64,000 nucleotides of DNA, taken from positions 44,020,278-44,084,277 of the forward strand of contig NC_088784.1 of NCBI RefSeq assembly GCF_958450345.1, written 5' to 3'. Both the position numbers and the translations under genes were made by a program. A model generated the notes under the pieces. That model had not been told where the DNA came from. It did not search any database and worked only from the letters and a program-made list of their open reading frames with translations. Positions 31,489-42,312 of this stretch are shown in pieces (the first letter of the stretch is position 1; each line of letters begins with the position of its first letter). The DNA comes from Calliphora vicina. Lineage: Eukaryota > Arthropoda > Insecta > Diptera > Calliphoridae.

Positions 31489-33151
31489 TATGTAAATAAA
31501 AATGATTTTAACAATTAATTCTACTAATATTCTCATAATACTCTTAACCTCATGAATCGCACATTACAATATCCATTAATTTGTTATCTTAGAAATAAAC
31601 GAAATTTACCTCAGATATTGTATTCATCAAACCAATAAGTTTTCCGGTCCAAAAATATTTTCGCCGTAAAAATTAAATTTTTTTTCTTTTCTTGTAATAA
31701 AAAGTTCAAACCCCCTCATTTTAAAAATCGAATATAATAAAACTCTTGATTTCTCAAGAAGTTATAAAAAAATAATTCATACAAACAATCGAATAAACAT
31801 CAAGAATTCTTTGGCAGGTATCAAAGTAAATAATATCTTCTAAACAACTTGTTCCAAAATCGATGAATCAACTTTTTGAAAAATTGACAATGAGGTAAAT
31901 AGATATAAAATTGCTTGTCGATATGGTATGTTGCAATTGTTTAATAAAAAAATATTGAAATGACTATATTGTTAAACTCAACATAGTAAAATATAGTATT
32001 AACAATATGTATATGTAATTATATGTTTATATAAATATGAACTTATGGGGACAAAATTGGGGATTTCAATTTTGAAATGGGTGATTTTTTGGGGACATGA
32101 TGTAAACTTTGTCTGTCAACACTGTCTGGTAGTAACGTGAATGTTTCGTATAAATCTTACTACATTTATACGTAGCCTATTCGCAAATAAAAATTATTTG
32201 CAAGTGACTAACTCGCTGTTTATAAGCAGTGTTTAAAAAGCTTCAAAAAATGTTCAGTAGCGGTAGCAGTAGCATTTATCTATTTTCGTTTTCTTGTTTT
32301 TTCTAAAACTACAGCTACCTTCAAAATAAAACTCTAAACCGAGCAGTAGTAATAAAACAAGAATTGCAAATGGAGTAGTAGCATTAAAATACAAATCATT
32401 GCTACTGCTCTACATCGAGTTTTTATTTATATTATTTAGAAGTAGCAGTAAGGTATCAAACGTAGTAAAAGAAGTAGCAGTTAAGTAGTAGTTGAAGTAG
32501 CAGTTGAGGTAGCAATAGAAGAAGTCAAAAAAGAAAATCTTCAGACATAATACTTAAAATACAAGAAATAAACATTGTGTATTGTTGTTGTTTTGAGAGT
32601 GCTTACATTTTTTTTGTTACTTTATCACTATATCACTTTATAGTTTTTACTGTTTTTTTGGAAACGAGCAGTAGGAGCAGATGAATTTTAGCTGAGACTT
32701 CAAGCTGTAATTTGACATCTTTCGTTAAACAGCGCTAAAAAGATGCAGTCCACTGAAGTTGATGAAAATTGAAATTTTGATGTTGTTTATATTTTGTTCT
32801 ACGAAATTTTTATATGGCACTTTTTCCAACTTTTTTTAATGCAAATCTCATCTATGGCAATTGTCATTTCGAAAATATACAACAAAGTCAAATGATAAGT
32901 TTACTGTGATTGTACCAAAAGATTGAATATACAGTAAATTTGCGAACATATACATATGAACTGCGATCGTGTCTGTCCAAACAAAAAATAAATATATCAG
33001 CCTAATATTACGGAATCATAATACTCAGATATCTGACAACAAATTGGCCTAAATTTACACAGACTACTCACACGCATAGAAAACACAATTCAGTCTCATA
33101 TGAGGTGTCACAGAAGAACGTTGTGTTGTCGCTCTTTCTTGCTTTTGTTTA
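31489..33151. other. Gene-free stretch with repeat fragments
   Basis: 32157-32235 is a truncated copy of the TACTACGTTTATACG element end (compare 22864). 32255-32525 is rich in GTAGCA/GTAGCAGT-like triplet repeats that are too degenerate for a clean array. The rest is AT-rich with no recognised gene. Confidence 0.5.
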
Positions 33152-33345
33152 CCCCCTGTCTATACTTCACAAATATTTATCATAACAATTAATGACGTTT
33201 GTTGTCAAGACAAAGTTGTCTGAGCAAAAGCACTAACAATTTTGTCATAACGAAGCAATAAATAAATATAATACTAATCATTTTTTATCTTGACATCCAT
33301 TTTGAAGTTTATCATGATAAAAATTTGTCAGGTATAGACAGGGGG
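33152..33345. mobile_element. PIF-like MITE, 194 bp
   Basis: Inverted ends CCCCCTGTCTATAC with TTA duplications (33149-33151, 33346-33348). Both subterminal regions contain AAATTT/ATCATGATAA-type motifs. No coding capacity. Confidence 0.8.
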
Positions 33346-33348
33346 TTA

Positions 33349-33790
33349 TGAATAAATGTTAATGCAGAGGTGGATAATTCATATTATTGTTGTAACTTTT
33401 TTAACATCTACACAACATATTAAGTAGTATTTAGAATTATAAACTATTTTTAATGTTTTTTCTCTCACCTTAGATGCTTAAATGGGTTTTTAGAAGTTTC
33501 TTGTAAATTATTATTTTTTCATACACAATAATTGCTAGACAAGTAGGTTAATTAACATGTACATATTGTACGATGTAGAGCTTTTTCTTCACCGGCAACG
33601 ATATAGAGCAATTCTGTATATTTCGAATTGTTGTCTATATGTCACTGAAAAGTTTGTTGGGCAATGAAATAAACCGAAACGTAAAGAAAATGCGACCGTT
33701 ATATCGATAAAATAAAAAGAGGAGATGATTCTTGCTTGAATTCAACTATGACAATGTTTTCTTTATTTAAAATTAAAGTTCTTAAGCCTA
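33349..33790. other. Gene-free AT-rich stretch
   Basis: Nothing recognised. Confidence 0.4.
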
Positions 33791-35916
33791 AAGGTACGGT
33801 CACACATAGCTAATATTTGACGTTTATCGTCAAATATTTCATTGCCTGAATCTGACCACAAATAAAATTTAGAGCAAACAACAAAACAGATGATTTTAGT
33901 CAAACAAAATTATTTGTCGGCAAACAAAATATTTTCTTAATGTGAACAAAGTGTGACCACTAGCTACATAAATACCTAAAAAATATATAATTTGATCTTG
34001 CAAATATTTTTAAGGTTAAAACACTTATTTCGAATTGTAAAGTAATCATTTTATTAGAGATTTATTGAATTTTGTTATCATATATTGAATTTAATTTTTC
34101 ACTTTTTGTTTGACCAAACTGCTGCGAAAAAGAATCAGTAAATATATTTGCCGTGTGGTCACACTATATCAAACACTTTCATAAAATAATTGTTTGATCA
34201 AATAGAAAAAAACAGAAAATTATTTGCTCAGCATGGCGGAAAAATAAGAGGAGATTATTTAAATATTTTTCTTACTAAATTAAAGACACAAATTCACTAT
34301 TTTTTTTTAAACATAAATACATATTCAATATTTCTTGAATATTTGTTATTTAAATTATTTTCACTAAATAATTGCATCAATAAATGAAGTCTTCTTCTTC
34401 ACATAAAAGTCATTCAGCCTAGGATGATATACTGGGAGAAAAACTAATTGAAGACATGAAGTCTATGTTGCGATTTTTGCAATTTTATGCGATTTATATT
34501 TTTATACGTTTAACATAGTCTGATGTTTGATTATTTTTTATTTATACATGGAGTTTGTCTATTTTCAAAATTTAAAATTGCTCATATGTACATATGGAAT
34601 ATTAACTGAAATTTTATACAGATTGAATTTAAAATCAAAGAAAATTTTTTATACATACATAAATAGTATGAATTGATTGTAATTAAAAAATAATTCTTAA
34701 ACAGTATGATCTGTTTATTTTTTTTTTTTACTGCAGAAGAAGAATATGTCTAATAGCATTTTTCACTTTTCTGATTTTAGTATCATACAAAAATTTTTAT
34801 TATAAATTTTTAGATAATGCGATTGAATTGGAATTAATTAAAAATTTATGTAAAAAAGGTAAACATTTCCATAAAATTTAACAATATTTGTGAACATGTT
34901 CTTATTCTGAATGAAAAAAGTTTGGAAAAAGTCGTGTTCGATTAATAATATGTTTTAAAAAGCCAATAAGCTTTTTAACTGGAATTCAAGTTGATAGCAA
35001 GTGTAATTCAAGCCTTGAGTTATAGTCAAGCAATTGAATTACAGTTGTATTACACTTTATTTCAATAGCATTCTCCAATAAAAAGGAAACATAAATTCAA
35101 GCCATATGTTTTTTGTTTGAAAAATATTTAATATTTCAAACATTTTTGAAGTATAAAACATGATTACATTTCCATTCAATTTCAATTATGAATTGTGATA
35201 GTAATATAATTTAATAAATAAACATTTAATAATTATATTATTAAATTGTTCAAGCTTGTGTTCTTTTCGCGATTTGTTTTCATTATTTAGCGATTTTTAA
35301 TTTAAGATATAGCAACACTACTTTTGCGATAACACATGATGCAACAGCTGTTATTTGACGCTGTTTGATCTTGCAAATGAATTGCAAGATCAAATAAAAA
35401 AATACCCAAAATGCAGGAAAATATTTGCTGTTTAGTGGTCACACATTGGTCACATTACAAGAATGTTTTCATATTGGCAAATAAATTTGTTTGACCAAAT
35501 TCAGCTGTTTTCTTGCTTGCAGTGCAAAAATATTTTCTGTTCAAACTAGAAACATAAAATATTTGACGCTTAAATAAAAGTACTGAAATTTCATAATTCT
35601 TTCAAATGTAAAGCAAAATCTGGTAATATTTTACTTTCTAGAAATGTCTTTTTTATTGATGAAAGAAATTAAAGTTGTTTTGCAGCTTTATTTAATAATT
35701 ATTTAGAACAAATATTACCATAAATGTGACCACAAGTCAAATATATTTTCCCCTTTGTGTGTTTGATAGTATTTCGGTGTAGTTTGATTAAACAAATATG
35801 GCAAATAAATGTGTACAGTGTGAACACAAAATCAACCCATGAATTATTTGATGTAGTTTTGATCAAACACATGAAACATCTTGTGTCAAATAATTTGCGT
35901 AGTCTGACCCTACCTT
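33791..35916. mobile_element. TIR element of the AAGGTAGGGTCACAC family, about 2.1 kb
   Basis: Left end AAGGTACGGTCACACATAGC, right end (reverse complement) AAGGTAGGGTCAGACTACGC. The interior repeats GTGGTCACA, TTTGACCAAA and ATTTGATCAAA-like motifs many times (for example 34150, 35390-35480, 35830), as if several element ends were stacked. No transposase was recognised. The 65-codon frame at 34190 is not convincing. Confidence 0.55.
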
Positions 35917-36551
35917 AACAATTGATCATGTAAATAAGGGCTACACTGTTGTTGTTGTATGTATTATTATTTGTCTCTCACTTCCAATGTACCAATTCAA
36001 CTTATTACTAATAAGTATGTACCTATATGTATGTATATGAATGTATGCAAAAACAAAATACTAAATATATTGCATTTTTAAGAACAACAACAACATACTT
36101 GTTACAAGAATTGAAGTGAGAAACATATAATAAAAACTAACGGGTCATTACCAAAATAAGTTACAGTGGTTAGTATGAACAAAAATGCTAACAAATTACA
36201 GTGCCAACAGTGAGCCAAAAATATGAACAAATTTAATACAATAAAAAATGGAAAATAAAACAAATGAATCAAATGAATAATAACTATAAATAATAACAAT
36301 AAAGATTATTAGTAAATATGATACGGTGACCTAACACATATATTCTTAAAAAAAAATTACAAATCAATTTTAACATTTATTTTCCACATAAATAAATATG
36401 AGCAAAGAAACCAAAAAAATATTTACTATACTATTTTAGTTCAAATAAAACAGTATTATTTTTGTTCCACATTAGTATTATATTTAAATTTCAGTTTTCC
36501 ATGCCTGTCTTGTAGTGAAGATGAGAGTACAACTATTTCTCATTTCTTGTT
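35917..36551. other. Gene-free AT-rich stretch
   Basis: Contains GTTGTTGTATG at about 35949 with an inverted counterpart (ACAACAACATAC) at about 36084. The spacing suggests a small decayed inverted-repeat element. No gene. Confidence 0.35.
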
Positions 36552-37322
36552 ATTTCGGTGGCATGTCACAGTGCCCATTGACATAATGTCCATGGACATT
36601 ATATAACTTCAAAAGATGACATTATGTCCATGGACATTATTTAAAAATAATTTAAGTATTTATGTTTTAATTTAACTTCTATCGAATTTACCGTTGTAAA
36701 TTTAAAGTAGTAATAAGACGATAGCTGCGATTTTTAGTTATCTGTTATCTGAATTTAGTGGAGTTCAGACGTCACAAATTTAAAGTTTAAAAAAGTAAAA
36801 CTATTAAAATGGGTAATGTAAAATATAAATATGAATTTAGGAATAAATTTGACTAAAAAAGAAAGTTCAATTAAAAATTTAAGAACTTTCACTTCAAAAA
36901 ATACTTTTTAATAATTTATTTACAAGAAAGGCTTTATTTAGCGAAGCCGCCTGCCGCGTTATATGGAGGAGAAAGTCCCTAAGAGCGGCCGTAGGCCGCC
37001 ACGTAGAAAAACTTTATTTACAAAGTCAAGTTTTATGCACTTAGTAGCATGGCGAGCAACTATTCGGTATCGCAGAAAAAGGTATTAGTTATTGGCGGAC
37101 TACGGCCGCTTTTAGAGGCTTTCTCCTTCATGGAACGCGGTAGGTGGCTTCTCTACATGAAGTTTTCTAATATATGAAAATATAAACTGTTGCTAGGATC
37201 AAAAAATTTATAAAAATTAGTTTTTTTAAACTAAATTTGGACATTATGACACTTTCAAAAGTGTCCTAATATCCATAAGCAAAGTGACATAGTGTCCATG
37301 GACATTATGACACTACCGAAAT
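36552..37322. mobile_element. TIR element with TGTCCATGGACA palindromes
   Basis: Left end ATTTCGGTGGCATGTCACAG, right end (reverse complement) ATTTCGGTAGTGTCATAATG. The palindrome AATGTCCATGGACATT occurs at about 36587 and 36624, and a relative AGTGTCCATGGACATT at about 37291. No clear target duplication. A near-identical left tip (CGGTGGCATGTCACAGTG) occurs inverted at 42439-42456 and in each downstream tandem copy. Confidence 0.55.
36944..37156. repeat. GC-rich imperfect inverted repeat
   Basis: About 60-bp arms: GAAGCCGCCTGCCGCGTT through AAGAGCGGCCGTAGGCCGCC on the left, and the reverse complement of GGCGGACTACGGCCGCTTTT through CGGTAGGTGGCTTC on the right. It is an unusual GC island in AT-rich DNA, inside the 36552-37322 element. 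Confidence 0.8.
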
Positions 37323-39358
37323 GACGCTGAAGTTTTGAGGTGCATTTACAAGGGGAAAAAAATGCAATTTTTCAGTTTTTGTAAAAATTTTGGCATTAAA
37401 TAATTACTTTTGCAATTTAATTTAAAAGAATCGAAATGTACTCGTAATTGTTCTAATAAGATATAAAAGACAAAAATTGGTTGAAAAATTTTAAAGTTAT
37501 TATGAAATCGCCAGGCCATTGACGTGTCTCAGGCCACTAGAACAAGAAATGTAGCAACAAAATTAACATATTTTGATAAATATTATAATAAAGGTACATT
37601 TTTACTTAAAATATATCCATATTTACTTCGATATGAGTTTTTGTCTTCGTAGGATACCGGTAACCTATTCACAGGTATGACCAAAGGAATACATTTTTTT
37701 AACGGCAGTTTCAAAACTCCATTTTCAAATTATTACAAATTTTGTTAAACAAATTTCAAAATTTTTTGATCATCACATTGGGATTTATTCAGAACATAAT
37801 AGGGACTAAAAATATGAAAAAAGTATGAAACTACCTCCTATAGTTTTTCCGTACCTGTGATTTTAATTTTGAGATTTTCGAGAAAAACAATTTTTTTGGC
37901 CATATTTGGATTAATGAGCCAAATTTCTTTACTGTTATGATTTTTAGGCAAAAGCTATTCAGAATAGTATATTCCAGGTAATTTTAAATATAGTCTGAAA
38001 GTTTTACTAAAATCGGAGAACGTTAACCCTTAAATCGTGAAGGTCAAAGGTAATTTTTTTCAATATTTGGAATTTCTCATGGAAACTTAGCAAAATGTTA
38101 TTTATTTTTCGGCCGATTTTGATGAAACTTAAGAAATATATAACACAAAGTCTAGTTTTTACAAAAACAGCAGAAAAATTAATATTAACCCTTAATAGCA
38201 CTTCGGATTAAAATGACCCCAAACTTCTAAAACCATAAACAAAATTGTCAATTTCAATAGTGCTGATCAAAAAATGCTTTAATAACGTATTTAATATTTT
38301 ATTGAGGATTTTTGAATAATAAAATTGATTTTAACCCTTTAGTGCACTTTCGATTTATTAGATTTAAAAAATATCTCGAATGATTCAGTTTATTTAAATC
38401 TGAAAAACATTAAAGTTAGCACCATTCATATTAACCGTGTTTTTCGTGATTTTAAAAGTTGAGGTTAATTTTAACCCCAAGTGCTATTAAAGGTTAATTT
38501 AAATTTTTCTGCAGTTTTTGTAAATACTATGTGTTATATTTTTCTTAAGTTTCATCAAAATCGGCCCAAAAATATATAACATTTTGCTATCTTTCCATGA
38601 GAAATTCCAAATATTGAAAAATTTGACCTTTGACCTTCACGATTTAAGGGTTAACGTTTTCCGATTTTAGTAAAACTTTCAGACTATATTTAAAATTACC
38701 TGGAATATACTATTCTGAATAGCTTTTGCCTAAAAATCATAACAGTAAAGAAATTTGGCTCATTAATCCAAATATGGCCAAAAAAATTGTTTTTCTCGAA
38801 AATCTCAAAATTTAAATCGCAGGTACGGAAAAACTATAGGAGGTAGTTTCATATTTTTTTCATATTTTTAGTCCCTATTATGTTCTCAATAAATCCCAAT
38901 GTGATGATCACAAAGTTTTGAAATTTGTTTAACAAAATTTTTAATAATTTGAAAATGGAGTTTTGAAACTGCCGTTAAAAAAAATGTATTTCTTTGGTTA
39001 TACCTGCGAATAGGTTACCGGTATCCTACGAAGACAAAAACTCATATACAAGTAAATATGTATATATTTTAAGTAAAAATGTACCTTTATTATAATATTT
39101 ATCAAAATATGTTAATTTTGTTGCTACATTTCTTGTTCTAGTGGCCTGAGACACGTCAATGGCCTGGCGATTTCTTAATAACTTTAAAATTTTTCAACCA
39201 ATTTTTATCTTTTATATCTTATTAGAACGACAATTACGTGTACATTTCGATTCTTTTAAATTAAATTGCAAAAGTAATTATTTAATGCCAAAATTTTTAC
39301 AAAAAACTGAAAAAATTGCATTTTTCGCCTTGTAAATGCACCTCAAAACTTCAGCGTC
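37323..39358. repeat. 2-kb palindrome / foldback element
   Basis: Two near-perfect inverted arms of roughly 0.88 kb start GACGCTGAAGTTTTGAGGTG and flank a loop of about 270 bp around 38340. The arms are non-coding. The palindrome abuts the 36552-37322 element on the left and ends 4 bp before the Transib target duplication on the right. No clear duplication at its own ends. A transcript across it would fold into a long hairpin (inference). Confidence 0.85.
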
Positions 39359-39367
39359 GTTGCGCCA

Positions 39368-39406
39368 CACAGTGTATTGTTTTCATATATTGACCGGCCA
39401 AAAATA
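39368..39406 (+). other. Transib left end: 23-type RSS-like signal
   Basis: CACAGTG (39368-39374), a 23-bp spacer (39375-39397), then CCAAAAATA (39398-39406). This matches the layout of a 23-spacer recombination signal: heptamer, spacer, A-rich nonamer. Confidence 0.85.
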
Positions 39407-39790
39407 GAAGGAGTTGCACCAGTAGGACAAACTTTAGTATACTTGTTTAAATACATAAAACATAATAAATTCGAAAATTTGGAAAATATCGGTGCAAGGA
39501 TTTGTGTCCTTCCCATATAACCTAAAAATAATAATAAGCTAAAATGGAAAAAAAAAATCAGTTTCATAAAATTTTTATACGAATTACTTTAAATGTCCAT
39601 AATTTTACAACAAAAAATTGACTGATCTCGAGTAAGGACAGGTACAACCCTAAAATGTCCTTTTTAGAAAAATAGAAAATATTTTAATTTTTAATACAAA
39701 AGCACTTATTATTTATTTTTTTAGATAAATTTTTATAAAATATTAATAAAAGTAAATAGTATTTCGTATACATACATGTATGAACTTAAA

Positions 39791-41783
39791 TTAATCATCG
39801 CTTTCATACTCAGAATCACTTTCTTCATATTCACTTAGGAAATTTTCTAACATTAAATTTGGTATATTGTCTTCAGTGTTGTCCTGTTCAACTATGTAGC
39901 TATTAATATCAGAGCAAAATCTTTTTTTCTTATTATTATCTTGACTAAACAGAGATATTTTCGGTTCCGACATCAATATCATTCGTTCGAAAAGGTCTTT
40001 ATTAGTTGACTGACGACTGTTTTTTCTAGTATGATTTTTTCTTGTATTTCTGAAAATTTTGTGGCTTGCTTCTAGAGCTTCCTCAGATAACATGCTAATA
40101 GGTATGTTTGAGTGTTTTATAAATTCAGCTCCATGAACAAGAATTTTGTGGACCGTTGCAGGCATATAGTACCAAGAATATTTTGTTACATACAATTTCC
40201 ACGTTTCTTTGAGAAGATTTTCAAAATTATGTAAATTAATTTCTTTTCCACTGAAAAGCGTTCTCAATATTAAAGAAAAATTTGTTATAAGATTTGGATC
40301 AACATCTGTTATATTTGATGAAATTTGGAAGTCATTAAAAAATCTTCTGGCAGTATTACCATCGTTCGTAGTACCAAAGCCAGATTTAACTTTGTCAACA
40401 ATAATTCCAACTTCCTTTTTGAATTCGGCTTGAATTTTTAATTTGCGTTCACTTAACATTTTTTTCTCATTGAGTTTGAATACTTTCCACTTTTTTAATG
40501 GCAATTTATATGATATATGTAAAATGCATTCTAAAAATTTAATACATGCATGTAATGTGGACAATCCATATTTATAAAAATCTTCTTTAACTGTTCTGTC
40601 AAAAACTTCAATCGAATTCATTTGGGATGGTTTCGCTCCACACACAAAACAAGAGGAACAGCTATTGTTTTCTGTCAAAATATTCAGAACTGCTCCATCT
40701 ATCATTGTTAAATGTAGCTTGAAATGAACATTAAGTTCCATGTCAGATGATTTATAACAAAATGGTTCCAAATTATCTATTTCCGATTGAATACGTGTTT
40801 GAACATTTCGGATCAAATTTGAATTTTCTTTTTCTAAATAGAAACTAATTGGTCGGCAATGTCTGGTGGATGAGGCTTTAGGATTTTTCCACAAAACTTC
40901 CTTAGTAAAAAAATCTATAAATCTTAGCGTAACAAAAGAAACCATGAAAAGAAATTCATCATGAGCATATTGATCACTAAACTTTTGTTTATAGATGCTA
41001 TGACTGGAGCTGCCATCAAATCCCCACTTAATTTCACAAATGACATCGTTTTTTAGTTCAAAGTTATTGATATCCAAATAACTTTTAGCTGTTGCATTAA
41101 GCAGATTTTTTAGTGGCACTTCTACAGATGTTTCTGTTATGGAAATACTATCTGGAATATATTTTTTGTTTTCATTTTGTAAAGAATAGTAGGAGGGAAA
41201 ACAGTTTTTGTGTACGGAATTTACAACCGCTTTCATCGTCTGGTACTGCTTAACTGATAAATTCATATCCATAAATAGAGCCAATGTTTTATCAACAGAA
41301 ATAGATGTTCTTATTTCTGGATCTGAAACTCTCTTAAATGCACTTTTCAGAAGCTTTTGGTCTGTTGAAGCTACTAAATCGGTTACTTTCCTCCTTTTAG
41401 TTCGCTCGGAGCAATCATCAAAGTCTAGCAGTGGTCTACCCTTTTGACTGGTACTGGGAGCCTTAAAAAAAATTTAGATAAAAACAAAAACGAACATAAT
41501 ATATATTTGTACTTACCAAACATAAGTTTTCATCATTTACAAAAAAAGATGTACCTAGCCATGAAGAACATTTATCTTCAAATCTATCTCTCATATAATG
41601 GCACTTTTCCCAATTGGTTTTTATTCTCAAAAGAATAAAATTAATTTCTTTAATTTTTTCTTTGGAAAGTTTTATTTTTAAAAGATCTTCCACATAACTT
41701 ATCACTTCAGCCTTTGCTGCACTATGCCTGCTATGCTTAAGCCAAATATCAAACATTTCACGAATTTTAATTTGGGTTGTCAC
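39791..41783 (-). CDS. Transib transposase (RAG1-core relative), spliced
   Basis: Exon 1 41783-41517 (donor GTAAGT), exon 2 41461-39791 (acceptor TTTAAG), frame continuous, about 636-645 aa, the usual Transib size. The first ATG in exon 1 is at 41756 (MFDIWLKHSR). An acceptor-like CAG at 41784 suggests a further upstream exon. Key sites: EIKWGFDGSSSHSIYKQKFS (first catalytic Asp block), TMIDGAVLNI with CSSCFVCGAKP (second Asp region plus the CxxC of the zinc site), MPATVHKILVHG (the HxxxxH that completes the zinc site in RAG1), and LSEEALEASHKIFRNTRKNH (catalytic Glu block). An acidic C-terminal tail follows (YEESDSEYESDD). All expected blocks are present and open, so it may be functional. 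Cleavage at CACAGTG ends is the family's role. Confidence 0.9.
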
Positions 41784-42284
41784 TGAAAATTGTAAAAAAA
41801 AAATTGAAGGGGGAAAGTTGGGGAAGCGAAACTGTATTTTTTTTAATTTACGTACTTGTGAAAATATTATATAAAAGTTTGAAAAATATATTTTTTTATA
41901 TTATTTTTTAATGGTCCACTAAAGTTGAGACTTTTTCAATATTTTAGTTTTTACTTTTGCTTACAATCAATGTAACGGTATATCAAATATGGATAAAGAA
42001 TAGTATTAAAAAATAGTGTAACCATATTTTAATAATAATACTCACATATCGTAAGCAAAAATTTACTGCTTTATCGACCTATTCTTTTAAATTAACCCAC
42101 AAAAGTTTGCAACTTTTATTAACATTTTTTAAATAATAACTTACTTACCATAAACTTTCAACTTTGAATCTTAATAATTCTTTAGAAAATAAAGATTTTT
42201 AAAAAATTATTTAAATTTCTTTTTAGCTAAACTGTTGCCTATGAAATTGCATTATTAGTTTTTTTAGATATCAAATTTTTTTTT

Positions 42285-42312
42285 TATTTTTGGCCGCCAT
42301 CACTACACTGTG
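42285..42312 (-). other. Transib right end: 12-type RSS-like signal
   Basis: Reading leftward from 42312: CACAGTG (42312-42306), 12-bp spacer TAGTGATGGCGG (42305-42294), then CCAAAAATA (42293-42285). The nonamer-like block is identical to that of the left end but 11 bp closer to the heptamer, about one helical turn. The same signal is repeated at the corresponding place in tandem copies 2 and 3. Confidence 0.85.

Larger units (their letters stand above)
39368..42312 (-). mobile_element. Transib transposon, complete, 2945 bp
   Basis: Perfect 5-bp duplications CGCCA (39363-39367, 42313-42317). Both ends begin CACAGTGTA. Each end has heptamer CACAGTG and nonamer-like CCAAAAATA, with 23 bp between them on the left and 12 bp on the right. 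It encodes a RAG1-like Transib transposase reading leftward with one visible intron and no internal stop. Five-bp duplications and CACAGTG-type termini are defining traits of the Transib superfamily, the accepted relatives of the RAG1 core and its recombination signals. The right 477 bp is copied twice more downstream in a tandem array. Confidence 0.93.

Noticed and set aside
32255..32525. GTAGCA-rich region as a coding triplet repeat
   Set aside because: The motif is too irregular, stops interrupt all frames, and no long frame spans it.
36575..36581. CACAGTG near 36575 (and its inverted copy near 42440) as a recombination-signal-like site
   Set aside because: No nonamer-like CCAAAAATA at 12 or 23 bp and the heptamer is internal to another TIR; probably chance.
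39791..41284. The 497-codon frame as a single-copy host gene
   Set aside because: It lies inside matched TIRs with CGCCA duplications and shows Transib/RAG1-type catalytic blocks, so it is a transposase. Its apparent start is a TTG within a longer spliced frame.
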